IMG/VR virus record: IMGVR_UViG_3300001533_002283 | Span: 1-64,000 of that record | Direction: 5' to 3' (one strand) | DNA from: a virus | DNA: 64,000 nt | Shown: positions 7,721 through 14,618 of the stretch, in pieces | Layout: every line of letters begins with the position of its first letter | Position numbering within the stretch: the stretch's first letter is position 1 | Notes under the pieces: model-generated | The model's database searches: none | Seen by the model: only the letters and a program-made list of their open reading frames with translations | What the model was told of the DNA's origin: nothing | Position numbers and translations under genes: made by a program

Positions 7721-9130
7721 ATGGCGAGAAAAGGCATCAACTTATGGCGACAGGTTAAAACTAGAAATTTATTTGTTCTCAAGTTGGAGTGTATGGGGAT
7801 TCCAGAGAATCGTATAAAAAACACAATAGCTATTCTTCACCAGATAGTATCCCTTAAAGAGTATAATAAAAAAGGTGACAAGGTTTTTCTGAATAATGAT
7901 GGGAATGAGGTTTTTAGATTTTCTAGTAGAATTTTTAAAAAATATTTAAAAGATGATTATCCATTTATAGTTAAAACCCTGATCGACAATGGATACTTAT
8001 ATAATCACGAGTATTTTTCAATCGACGCCAAGATTCCCAAGGGTTACGGCCCAACGCATAAACTCCTATACGAAATTGAAAATTTCCAAGAGGAATATCT
8101 TAACGACTTAATCAAATCAAAATATGGAATCGCCCTCTATAAAGCCAATAAAGAGAAAAATTCGCAAATTCTTAAAACCCATGATTTTGATGACCCATTG
8201 GTTAAAAACGAATACATGGGCGAAACCGAAATAGATTTTTACACCAATTGGCCGAAAATTGAAAGGATGTTAAATCTCTTACATAAGAACAAAGCTGTTT
8301 CTAATCGAGGACATATCATAAATCTTATAGAGGGCGAGATTGATAAGAAGCGGAAAAGGAATGAGAAAACAGGCAGAATCTACACAACGTTTAATTGTAT
8401 CTCAAATATAATCCGGCGGCAGGTTAAAATCGCGGGAAAAAGTTTTGCCTTAGATATTGATATGCGGGCGTGCCATCTTTCGTTTCTAGCCGATTACCTA
8501 TATCATAAAAAGCCTAGTGAAAAACTGAGAGGGGAAAGGGATTTATGGAGAAGTATTTTTGAGAAAGACCAAGACCCGCGCGAATGGTTGGGTGTTCAGG
8601 CTGGGATAAAAGGAAGTGATTCCATATCACAAAAAAGAAAAAAACGGTTTATGAATAGCTGGATCAATGGCGGGAAATATCCGGTTTTTGATAATTACAT
8701 GAGAAAACACTGGTCGGTTCTTTATAAGGCGTGGAAAGGGTTAAATTGCAAGGTGGTAGGCAATGATATATCCCTTCACTTTGAATCGGTAATTTTCCGC
8801 TCTGATTGGCTTATAGAGCTACAAAACAAACACGATGTCGTCGCCCTCTCTACTCATGACGGCTTTTGCGTTTTTGGCGATAAAACGGCGGCAAACATAT
8901 TCTTTGAAGAGTTTCAAACGAAGGCGCGCGAGATTGCGGGGTGGGGAGTATATTTTACCAAAGACGAAGGAATCGAATTGAATATCAAAAAAGAATTGCA
9001 ATCTTTTGACATTAAGGCTTTAGACTTTTGTGATAAAAATTTACCAGAAAGGGCAGATGAGATTAAGTCTCAAAAGGAAGAATACCTCAATCGACTTGAC
9101 AAAAATGGGGTAAAACCTGATTATTCTTAA
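7721..9130 (+). CDS. Family-A-like (single-subunit) polymerase palm protein
   Basis: 469 aa from ATG 7721. The C-terminal half has three palm motifs in order. Motif A is ALDIDMRACHLSFLADY (Asp about 245). Motif B-like is KRKKRFMNSWINGG (about 305-318). Motif C is LSTHDGFCVFGD (His-Asp about 379-380). The lead-in GRIYTTFNCISNIIRRQV also matches a group of plasmid and prophage proteins related to DNA polymerase A or T7-type RNA polymerase palms. No 3'-5' exonuclease domain is visible and the N-terminal 240 residues are unassigned. It could be a replicase, primase-polymerase or RNA polymerase. It is separated by about 100 bp from the nuclease gene and abuts the next gene (TAAATG). Confidence 0.7.
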   Translation: MARKGINLWRQVKTRNLFVLKLECMGIPENRIKNTIAILHQIVSLKEYNKKGDKVFLNNDGNEVFRFSSRIFKKYLKDDYPFIVKTLIDNGYLYNHEYFSIDAKIPKGYGPTHKLLYEIENFQEEYLNDLIKSKYGIALYKANKEKNSQILKTHDFDDPLVKNEYMGETEIDFYTNWPKIERMLNLLHKNKAVSNRGHIINLIEGEIDKKRKRNEKTGRIYTTFNCISNIIRRQVKIAGKSFALDIDMRACHLSFLADYLYHKKPSEKLRGERDLWRSIFEKDQDPREWLGVQAGIKGSDSISQKRKKRFMNSWINGGKYPVFDNYMRKHWSVLYKAWKGLNCKVVGNDISLHFESVIFRSDWLIELQNKHDVVALSTHDGFCVFGDKTAANIFFEEFQTKAREIAGWGVYFTKDEGIELNIKKELQSFDIKALDFCDKNLPERADEIKSQKEEYLNRLDKNGVKPDYS

Positions 9131-9478
9131 ATGACAAAGAAGATCAAAGCGTATTATATTGAAGACGTGGACTTCATGGCTCGCGTTGATTTTAATGGGA
9201 AAGTCTTTTTTGAATATGAGTATGATGAGAACAATCCTTGTATAAAGGCGATGACTCATAAAAAGTTGGTAACGATTGAGGATGGTTTTGATGATGGGGA
9301 TTTAACCGTGATGGAGCATTATCGGAATATTCTTCAAGCTTCATCGGTGGCGAAAGATGAGATTAAGAGAATTTATAACAAGTTATCTCCAATTGGGAAA
9401 AGGCGCGCGGATGGTGAATTAAAAAGAATCGAAGAGATGGTCGGAGAATATCTGAAAAGTTTTAAAAAAAGTGAATAA
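9131..9478 (+). CDS. Small acidic hypothetical protein of the plus-strand island, 115 aa
   Basis: The start ATG directly follows the stop of the polymerase-like gene, so the two are translationally linked. Asp/Glu-rich first half (IEDVDFMARVDFNG, YEYDENNP), helical second half ending in a Lys-rich tail. No domain recognised. By position it is a likely partner or accessory of the palm protein (inference). Confidence 0.7.
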   Translation: MTKKIKAYYIEDVDFMARVDFNGKVFFEYEYDENNPCIKAMTHKKLVTIEDGFDDGDLTVMEHYRNILQASSVAKDEIKRIYNKLSPIGKRRADGELKRIEEMVGEYLKSFKKSE

Positions 9479-9484
9479 AAAAGC

Positions 9485-9658
9485 TTGTTTTCCCGCCTCA
9501 CTCTGCTATCTTTTACTCATCGAAGGGGCTTGCCAGCATTGCTCCCCCTGAAGAGTTGCGGAGATGAAACTCCTAGAGGTAGGGATTCGACCCTACGCGG
9601 ATTTTTTTAAGCGCGAGCCCGTTTGGATTAGTATAACATATTTTTTGATAAAACGCAA
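9485..9658. ncRNA. Structured element A with facing promoter-like boxes
   Basis: Plus-strand boxes are TTGTTT (9485-9490), 16 bp, TATCTT (9507-9512). Minus-strand boxes are TTGCGT (9653-9658), 17 bp, TATACT (9630-9635). Between them are a GGGG...CCCC stem, a GGAG-ATGAAA-CTCC hairpin and the perfect hairpin GTAGGGATTCGACCCTAC. The order and several loops are shared with element B at 10328-10490. The last hairpin is tRNA T-arm-like but has a 6-nt loop and no acceptor stem, so this is not a tRNA. Either strand, or both, could be the RNA. Confidence 0.5.
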
Positions 9659-9776
9659 GAGTTTTTTTAAAAAAATAAAAAAATGTTATAACGCAAAAAA
9701 TCCCCAACTGACATGTTTTTTATTACACGCCAGAAGGGGAAATATGTTATAAGATAAAATCTTTTAACTTAACATC
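9659..9776. other. Spacer, no gene seen
   Basis: AT-rich sequence containing an inverted match CCCC-AACTGAC...AGAAGGGG and two ATGTTATAA-like motifs. No ORF with start context. Confidence 0.4.
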
Positions 9777-9968
9777 TTACACTTTTGACTCTTTCAAAAA
9801 ACACCAGTAGCCGGTGAGGGGATAAAACTTTTTGATTTTCATCAAATCCGCTTTTGTGCGACCAACCAATATTTTTGAAGGGATAGTGAAATTCTGAAAA
9901 GTTTTTCCGCTTGGCAAAGTGAACCCGCCGCCGGATTTATGAGGGAGAATTTGTTTTGAGTTTTTCAT
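9777..9968 (-). CDS. Small hypothetical protein, 63 aa
   Basis: ATAACACCTATG start context. Starts MKNSKQILPHKSGGGF; basic and aromatic, ending YPLTGYWCFLKESKV. The basic, short, Trp-containing layout is similar to the small proteins at 33351-33506 and 37936-38121. Function unknown. Confidence 0.65.
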   Translation of the reverse strand: MKNSKQILPHKSGGGFTLPSGKTFQNFTIPSKILVGRTKADLMKIKKFYPLTGYWCFLKESKV

Positions 9969-10003
9969 AGGTGTTATATTTGATTTGTTTTTAAAACAAA
10001 AAC

Positions 10004-10192
10004 TTATTCGGGAAGAGTCATCAAACGAATTTCCCGCATGCGAATGTAAACTTCTTCCGCTTGGATTTTAGTATCGGTGTGAAATTTAGAGGAGTTAAGA
10101 TAAACCATAAAGAGGGAAATTTCCTGATTAATGTTCGCCAGTTGTTTTTCAAGCCGCGCGTTCTTTTCCTGAAGCTGTTGGATATAATTCAT
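10004..10192 (-). CDS. Small coiled-coil phage protein, 62 aa
   Basis: MNYIQQLQEKNARLEKQLA is a leucine-zipper-like start, followed by EISLFMVYLNSSKFH and a helical end (VYIRMREIRLM). Small proteins of this plan recur in tailed phages, where they have no assigned function. AACCACAAAAAAAG lies in the leader. Confidence 0.75.
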   Translation of the reverse strand: MNYIQQLQEKNARLEKQLANINQEISLFMVYLNSSKFHTDTKIQAEEVYIRMREIRLMTLPE

Positions 10193-10327
10193 TTGAGTGA
10201 GTTTCTTTTTTTGTGGTTGTTTATTGATTACCCCATTACCTTAACACCTTGCCCAAACAAATCAATCTTTTTTATTTAAATATTTTCATTCCTCTTTCGA
10301 CCAAACAAAACTTTTTTAAAAAAACTC
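10193..10327. other. Leader and spacer region
   Basis: Holds the AACCACA leader of the gene at 10004-10192; otherwise AT-rich with a TTTTTTAAAAAAA tract also found beside element A. Confidence 0.35.
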
Positions 10328-10490
10328 TTGTAATTTTTATCCAGCCTGCTACCTTTTAACCATCGCAAAGGCTTATTCCTTTTGCTGAGTTGAGGGATAA
10401 AACCCAAGAGGTAGGGATTCGACCCTGCAAGTGTTTTGCCGCGCGCGGGAACATTTGGAAAAGGGTAGCACAAAATTTTATAAAAGTCAA
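10328..10490. ncRNA. Structured element B, paralogue of element A
   Basis: Plus-strand boxes TTGTAA (10328-10333), 16 bp, TACCTT (10350-10355). Minus-strand boxes TTGACT (10485-10490), 17 bp, TACCCT (10462-10467). It shares with element A the CATCG start, a first stem (GCAAAGG...CCTTTTGC), CTGA...GTTG, a GGG-ATAAAA-CCC hairpin and AGAGGTAGGGATTCGACCCT. Stem sequences differ while pairing is kept, which supports an RNA structure. Confidence 0.55.
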
Positions 10491-10928
10491 GAGTTTTTTT
10501 TAAAAAAGTTTCTTTTCCCTATTTTATTGTTGCAAATCAAGATTTTATAACATATGGAGATAATTAACCATAATGGGCGAAATCGGGGTATTATATCAGA
10601 TTATAGGCCAAAATCAAGCTATTTTTCCCATTTTATTTTACCCTTTTATTTCAATTTTTATTCCCAAATCTGTATAACACCCTGTTCTTTTAACACTCCC
10701 GGCTCTTTCAATCCTTAACATGACAGGCTATCATGCCTTAACATGACAGTTCGAGAAAAAGAAAAGGTAGATTTAAAAAAACTGAATCAATTCACGAATC
10801 AATGCTGAACCCTGTTATTATTCAGGGTAGAAAAATAAGCGGAGGTAAAACTTCACCTATACCTTAAAACGGTTCTATTTTTAGAACGACGGTTTTAGGG
10901 AAAAATTGTTTCTATTTTTATAAAAAAC
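10491..10928. other. Gene-free spacer with hairpins
   Basis: No ORF supported. It contains ACCCTG-TTATTATT-CAGGGT (about 10809-10829) and an inverted repeat AAAACGGTTCT...AGAAC(G)ACGGTTTTA (10865-10898) that may terminate minus-strand or plus-strand transcripts, plus the direct repeat listed next. Confidence 0.45.
10713..10749. repeat. Two exact 14-bp direct repeats, 23-bp period
   Basis: CCTTAACATGACAG at 10713-10726 and 10736-10749. The spacing is about two helical turns, as for a tandem operator. No adjacent regulator gene is identified. Confidence 0.55.
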
Positions 10929-11423
10929 TTACATCTTCTCAATTTCCGCCGCAAAAGTGTTAATCATAGCGCGATTAATTAACCGATAAGGAAAATAACG
11001 GAGTTCAACCGCCGCTTGTTTGTAATTTTTTGCATTAATTGCGGTGATAAATCTACTCCGATTTTTTACCACATTTTCGCCTTCTAGCACTACAAGGGTG
11101 ACAAGAATTATTTTTAAATTATGAGAGTGAGAATCGAAATTTGTAAAGATTTTTTTAGCCTCACTTTCCGCTTTTTTCACTACACTAAATGTTATATTAT
11201 CAATTTGTGAAATTGCTAAATTTTGCCCAACTTTAAATTTGTCCCCCAAACCATGTTTATCTAAATTAATTCCCGCCCCAATGGTTTTATGACCCTCCCT
11301 ATTTAACACCACAGAAGTGGTCATTTTTTCATGTTTTTTCAACGAATTATAGTAATCCGTGAAGGTTGCAGAGTGAAGATTTGCAACGGAAGCTAGCACA
11401 AAAAGAAGTATTCGAAGTTTCAT
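10929..11423 (-). CDS. Divergent GH24 lysozyme homologue, likely inactive
   Basis: 164 aa with a signal peptide (MKLRILLFVLASVANLHSA). It aligns with the lysozyme at 5490-5987: HEKMTTSVVLNREGHKTIGAG against YEGVRNTVYICPAGYKTLGIG, then GLGDKFKVGQ against GLGGKYRVGQ. The Glu and Thr of the E-(D/C)-T triad are kept, but the middle residue is Asn, and the second-half GEGG and GRDYVR motifs are degraded. This suggests loss of hydrolase activity with retention of fold, or a changed substrate. It could serve in the periplasm as a decoy, inhibitor or exclusion factor (inference). The very short leader (-10 box ending six bases before ATG) suggests a nearly leaderless mRNA. Confidence 0.8.
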   Translation of the reverse strand: MKLRILLFVLASVANLHSATFTDYYNSLKKHEKMTTSVVLNREGHKTIGAGINLDKHGLGDKFKVGQNLAISQIDNITFSVVKKAESEAKKIFTNFDSHSHNLKIILVTLVVLEGENVVKNRSRFITAINAKNYKQAAVELRYFPYRLINRAMINTFAAEIEKM

Positions 11424-11429
11424 TACACA

Positions 11430-11457
11430 ATACTACCTTTTCATAGGAGAAATGCAA
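11430..11457 (-). promoter_or_regulatory. Promoter of the second lysozyme homologue
   Basis: TTGCAT (11452-11457), 16 bp, TAGTAT (11430-11435); only six bases then separate the -10 box from ATG at 11423. Confidence 0.65.
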
Positions 11458-12074
11458 GATTTTTTAATGGAAAAATGGGGGAGTTTTTAGAGAGATTAGG
11501 ATGAAAGAAAAAAGAGTATGGCATATAGTATGGCAATTTTTTTCTTTGGAATAAATAAAGGTGATGGACCTACCAAATCAAACGTCCCCAAAATAATAAA
11601 CCTCATCTCATTCTTTCTTTTCTTCTGTTCTCTATATATGTCCCTACGTTTCTCATATGTTTTTACGTCTTTTAAAATAACGTGTTTTACCTCTGAAAAC
11701 AGGGGTAAAAATACCCTTGGTTTTAAAGGTGTTATTAAAAATTATTCAAACTCTACCTTTTATTATTTCTCCCACCTCACGCATAAAACCCTAGTCGTTA
11801 CTAACTTTATTAAATTCTCATAACAAAATTAGTCTCACCTATATTATACTTTCTTTTATTCAATTACTTGTTTTCTCACTCCTTCGCTTCATTCCATCCA
11901 CTTTTTCCCACCCTTGCGGGCGATTCTAAGCGGTTTTAAGCCCATTTAAATGGTTTTACCTAGGGCAGAGCGGGGGGGAACGTGGTTTTCGCTATCCGTA
12001 GCGAGTTGAGACTAATTCTCAATAACACCTCTTTATTTATTTGTTATATCCCAACCTTCATTTATCAAAACACG
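11458..12074. other. 0.6-kb spacer without a convincing gene
   Basis: A 101-codon plus frame (11518-11823) is Phe/Ser/Leu-rich with no start context or recognisable features, so I leave it out. Hairpins CGCTA-TCCG-TAGCG and TTGAGA-CTAAT-TCTCAA lie near 11980-12025. Confidence 0.4.
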
Positions 12075-12112
12075 AAAAAGCCCCGCTGATAGTTAGTCAA
12101 ACGAGGCGGGGG
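12075..12112 (-). terminator. Intrinsic terminator
   Basis: CCCCGC...GCGGGG stem followed on the minus strand by CTTTTTC; behind the gene at 12132-12428. Confidence 0.75.
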
Positions 12113-12131
12113 AATTTATTAAAATTTACCC

Positions 12132-12428
12132 TTAAAGCATCTTAAAAACCTTTTTCAAGGCAGTTTCAAGGGTAACATCATTTGTGTCGTCTGGATAAAG
12201 CGGAAAATGCCAATCAAATTCTAAAACTCTCTTTCGGTCTTTAAATCGCGGGTGATTATCATCAAACCGCTTTTCATCACAAATATGATGCCAAATAGTC
12301 CACATATTAGAAGTTGAAACTTCGCCTTTTTTATCTTGAATTTCTTTTAAAACTTCGGGAAAACGTGCGTTAAGATAAACGCGAATATTTTCCACTATCA
12401 TTTTAATTGTTTCGGATTTTGCTTTCAT
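12132..12428 (-). CDS. Hypothetical protein, 98 aa
   Basis: Starts MKAKSETIKMIVENI; helical, with a WTIWHHICDEKRF segment and an aromatic acidic centre (FDWHFPLYPDD). Own promoter (12462-12489) and terminator make it a one-gene unit. No family recognised. Confidence 0.7.
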   Translation of the reverse strand: MKAKSETIKMIVENIRVYLNARFPEVLKEIQDKKGEVSTSNMWTIWHHICDEKRFDDNHPRFKDRKRVLEFDWHFPLYPDDTNDVTLETALKKVFKML

Positions 12429-12461
12429 GTTTTTGTGTGGTTAGTTGTTATCTACTCTTAT

Positions 12462-12489
12462 AAGATAACAAAACCCAATAAGAACGCAA
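12462..12489 (-). promoter_or_regulatory. Promoter, consensus type
   Basis: TTGCGT (12484-12489), 16 bp, TATCTT (12462-12467); AACCACACAAAAACATG follows as leader and start. Confidence 0.75.
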
Positions 12490-12520
12490 GGATTTTTATT
12501 GGGTTTTATCTTTTTTATTC

Positions 12521-12745
12521 TCAGTAATGGAAATCTTCCACCACGAAAATCTTTTTCATCTCAATCCCCTTTTGAGAAAAGAGATCGAAGATTTTGTTTC
12601 TCACTTCTACGTTATGCGAACTTTTGCAAGTCCAGAAGTTTTCCGCGTGATTTTTGTTGGCGAAAGACAAAAGGTGGTGTTTTTTGCCTTTAGAGTCTTC
12701 CATCCAGACTTGCCAATTGATGTCGAATTTGATTTTGTTTTCCAT
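12521..12745 (-). CDS. Hypothetical protein, 74 aa
   Basis: MENKIKFDINWQVWMED start; small alpha/beta protein ending KKIFVVEDFHY. Longer-looking plus-strand frames over the same DNA lack start context and are treated as shadows. A 9-bp inverted repeat precedes the start. Confidence 0.6.
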   Translation of the reverse strand: MENKIKFDINWQVWMEDSKGKKHHLLSFANKNHAENFWTCKSSHNVEVRNKIFDLFSQKGIEMKKIFVVEDFHY

Positions 12746-12752
12746 TTTATAA

Positions 12753-12785
12753 TAGAATGTAGAGCGGAATTGCTTTTACATTCTA
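12753..12785 (-). promoter_or_regulatory. Inverted repeat upstream of the 74-aa gene
   Basis: TAGAATGTA (12753-12761) and TACATTCTA (12777-12785) form a perfect 9-bp inverted repeat ending 8 bp before the ATG. It overlaps a TTGGCT-N16-TAAAAG promoter-like pair, so it may be an operator or an mRNA hairpin hiding the start. Confidence 0.5.
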
Positions 12786-12855
12786 CTATGTAGGAGCCAA
12801 GAAGGATATTTTTTCATAAATTTAAAGTTTAAAACTCAAACGTTTTCTTCATTCT

Positions 12856-13116
12856 TTAACGAGATAGAGCATTTTGACTGCGATTATAATCACTTACTGT
12901 TTTTTGAGCCTCGTTCTGATTTACAGGATCGCGTCCAAGAATAGTTTTGGCGTTTTGGAACTGAACCTCAAACCAAAACATCGCCTCTTCAGCATTAACC
13001 ATCCACTCCTTTTGTTTTTCTGTGATTGGAAAGTCTGCGCTTTGACCCGCTTTGATAAAATTTATTTGACCCCGAATTATGTCAGCGTTTTCGTTTGTTT
13101 CTAATTTAATTTTCAT
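12856..13116 (-). CDS. Hypothetical protein, 86 aa
   Basis: Starts MKIKLETNENADIIRG; mostly helical (EKQKEWMVNAEEAMFWFEVQ), acidic start, Asn/Gln-rich end. Leader CAACCACATG. It has its own promoter. Function unknown. Confidence 0.7.
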   Translation of the reverse strand: MKIKLETNENADIIRGQINFIKAGQSADFPITEKQKEWMVNAEEAMFWFEVQFQNAKTILGRDPVNQNEAQKTVSDYNRSQNALSR

Positions 13117-13138
13117 GTGGTTGATTGATTACTCTTAT

Positions 13139-13166
13139 AAGATAACAGAGTGTGGCCAAAAATCAA
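13139..13166 (-). promoter_or_regulatory. Promoter, consensus type
   Basis: TTGATT (13161-13166), 16 bp, TATCTT (13139-13144). One of the best matches to the window's consensus. Confidence 0.8.
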
Positions 13167-13191
13167 GAATTTTTATCTAAATTTTAAATTG

Positions 13192-13455
13192 TTATTCTGC
13201 AACCTCAAACCATCCACCATGCCCATCTTGCCATTTTTTATCACCCCTCATCGGATAATCAACGTCTAAACAAATAGCCTCACGAATATCATTTTCGGCC
13301 AAAAGAGTTGGTTCGTCAAAAGTAATATCAAAATGAACTTGATCGTTGTTTCCATAATATGGGCGGCGGCCAGTAATAACACCGGAATAACTTTTGCCCA
13401 AAATGTGCTTACCGATAACTTTTTGGCCAACTTCAGGAAGAGTTTCGTGTTTCAT
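13192..13455 (-). CDS. Small beta-rich hypothetical protein, 87 aa
   Basis: MKHETLPEVGQKVIGKH...SGVITGRRPYYGNNDQVHFDITFD reads as a small SH3-like or barrel fold (inference from alternating strands). First visible gene of a downstream unit; upstream are three small genes reaching to 14243. Confidence 0.65.
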   Translation of the reverse strand: MKHETLPEVGQKVIGKHILGKSYSGVITGRRPYYGNNDQVHFDITFDEPTLLAENDIREAICLDVDYPMRGDKKWQDGHGGWFEVAE

Positions 13456-13486
13456 GACCTAGACAATGACAGAAGGAGCGCGAAGA

Positions 13487-13702
13487 TCAAGGATTTTTAA
13501 TGGAAAATAATGGTTCTGCGCGAAAAAATTCCGTTTGAATAACAGAAGAAGAGTCAAAACATTTGTTATATGCTTCAAATTCGTCCTTGTCTTTGGTATC
13601 ATTTGCTGTTTCAAGAATGAAAGATTCGCCGGTTTTTAAATTCATTAAGCGAATATTTGCCATGATGTTTCCGCGCCGACCTATAAAAATAGGATTATTC
13701 AT
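13487..13702 (-). CDS. Small hypothetical protein, 71 aa
   Basis: Its ATG overlaps the stop of the upstream gene (ATGA), supporting start 13702. Beta-rich (ANIRLMNLKTGESFILE). No family recognised. Confidence 0.65.
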   Translation of the reverse strand: MNNPIFIGRRGNIMANIRLMNLKTGESFILETANDTKDKDEFEAYNKCFDSSSVIQTEFFRAEPLFSIKNP

Positions 13703-13905
13703 ATGAATAAAAACGCTTTAGGGTTGTAAAAATTATATCCCGCCGCGTCAATTGCTTGAATTTCTGTTTCTTTTATCGCAAGCGGCACGTTTCGCCCTTC
13801 ACAAATCCCCATTCGGATTTTATACCCGCGCCGCTCCAAAGACCGACACATTTGTTTTTGAATATCAGTTTTATATTCAAGGGGAAGATTGGAATATTGA
13901 ATCAT
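13699..13905 (-). CDS. Small hypothetical protein, 68 aa
   Basis: MIQYSNLPLEYKTDIQ start; basic centre RRGYKIRMGICEGRNVPL. Translationally coupled to the 71-aa gene through a 4-bp overlap. Confidence 0.65.
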   Translation of the reverse strand: MIQYSNLPLEYKTDIQKQMCRSLERRGYKIRMGICEGRNVPLAIKETEIQAIDAAGYNFYNPKAFLFI

Positions 13906-13934
13906 TGAGTTTTATTTTAATAGTTTATAAAACT

Positions 13935-14243
13935 TTAAACTTTCCCATCTTCTATAACCCGTTTAACACTCCGCGCCAAACCAATTTCGGTTTTATCACC
14001 CCACAGAGTAGAATAAAAATTACGCCCCTCCCCATCGGTTTTAACCGGAGTGAGGTTTAACATCGTGACAATCGCCTGACCTTTTATAAAATCCTCTTTA
14101 TCTTCCTTCCCGATGTTATAACCAGATGCAAAATCCTTGCGAGAAATATCATCGGCTGTTGTTTCATCATATGGAAAAAGATAAGGTTTTTGTGCAAAAC
14201 CTAGGGCGTAACCTTGATCGAAGAGGGAAATGTTATTATTCAT
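13935..14243 (-). CDS. Hypothetical protein, 102 aa
   Basis: Start context ATAACACCCATG. Starts MNNNISLFDQGYALGFAQKPYLFPYD and repeats the theme in FASGYNIGKEDKEDF; the (Y)xxGxxxG pattern is seen in small phage proteins of unknown role. It lies directly downstream of the tRNA gene, which may be processed from the same transcript. Confidence 0.7.
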   Translation of the reverse strand: MNNNISLFDQGYALGFAQKPYLFPYDETTADDISRKDFASGYNIGKEDKEDFIKGQAIVTMLNLTPVKTDGEGRNFYSTLWGDKTEIGLARSVKRVIEDGKV

Positions 14244-14264
14244 GGGTGTTATTCTTTATTAAAT

Positions 14265-14350
14265 TGGTGTGCGCGGCGGGAGTCGAACCCGCACGCTTTT
14301 AAAAGCAATCGGGTTTAAGTCGATTATGGCTGCCATTACATCACGCGCAC
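14265..14350 (-). tRNA. tRNA-Leu (UAA anticodon)
   Basis: Minus strand: acceptor GTGCGCG (14350-14344) pairs with CGCGCAC, the discriminator is A, and CCA is encoded (14267-14265). D-arm around AATGGCAGCC. Anticodon loop CTTAAAC gives UAA. The long variable arm GCTTTTAAAAGC marks a class II tRNA, and the T-arm is GCGGGTTCGACTCCCGC. It reads UUA, a codon favoured in AT-rich genomes, and so may support phage translation. The last base pair of the anticodon stem is A-C, a small irregularity. Confidence 0.93.
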
Positions 14351-14373
14351 GAAAGTTTTTAGTTTTACCTTAT

Positions 14374-14553
14374 TTATTTAATAATCTCAAAGCGAACAAA
14401 ACCAATATCAACATTGTTCTCATTCGCTATTTCAACAGAGAGCTTTGCGGCCTCTTCTATACCGCAAGAGTCTTCAGGAATATCAATTGCGCAGCGCGCA
14501 TGATGAATAATTCCATTGATAAATACATTGACGAATATGCGTTTGTTTTTCAT
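14374..14553 (-). CDS. Small hypothetical protein, 59 aa
   Basis: The start is set at MKNKRIF because the promoter -10 box (14577-14582) lies inside the longer frame. Beta strands IFVNVFINGIIHHARCAIDI, then a helix; ends VDIGFVRFEIIK. Function unknown. Confidence 0.65.
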   Translation of the reverse strand: MKNKRIFVNVFINGIIHHARCAIDIPEDSCGIEEAAKLSVEIANENNVDIGFVRFEIIK

Positions 14554-14576
14554 TTGATTGATTGGTTGACTCTTAT

Positions 14577-14604
14577 AAGATAGCAGAAAGGGGAGATAAT
14601 TCAA
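14577..14604 (-). promoter_or_regulatory. Promoter upstream of the 59-aa gene and tRNA-Leu
   Basis: TTGAAT (14599-14604), 16 bp, TATCTT (14577-14582). Confidence 0.75.
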
Positions 14605-14618
14605 GCGTTTTTATTCAA

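Noticed and set aside
9565-9600. T-arm-like hairpins in elements A and B as tRNA genes
   Set aside because: The hairpin has a 6-nt loop, no acceptor stem or CCA and no anticodon arm, so it is not a tRNA; the hairpin is shared because the whole element is.
9564-9752. Plus frame in structured element A
   Set aside because: Runs through the hairpins and is not shared with element B, which would be expected of a conserved protein.
10549-10565. Match of TATGGAGATAATT between 10.55 kb and the IS607 right edge as a second transposon end
   Set aside because: Only 13 bases match; the block GGAGATAATT also occurs elsewhere (14.59 kb), so it could be chance.
11518-11823. 101-codon plus frame between 11.5 and 11.8 kb
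   Set aside because: Phe/Ser-rich, no promoter or start context, no family-like segment; kept as spacer.
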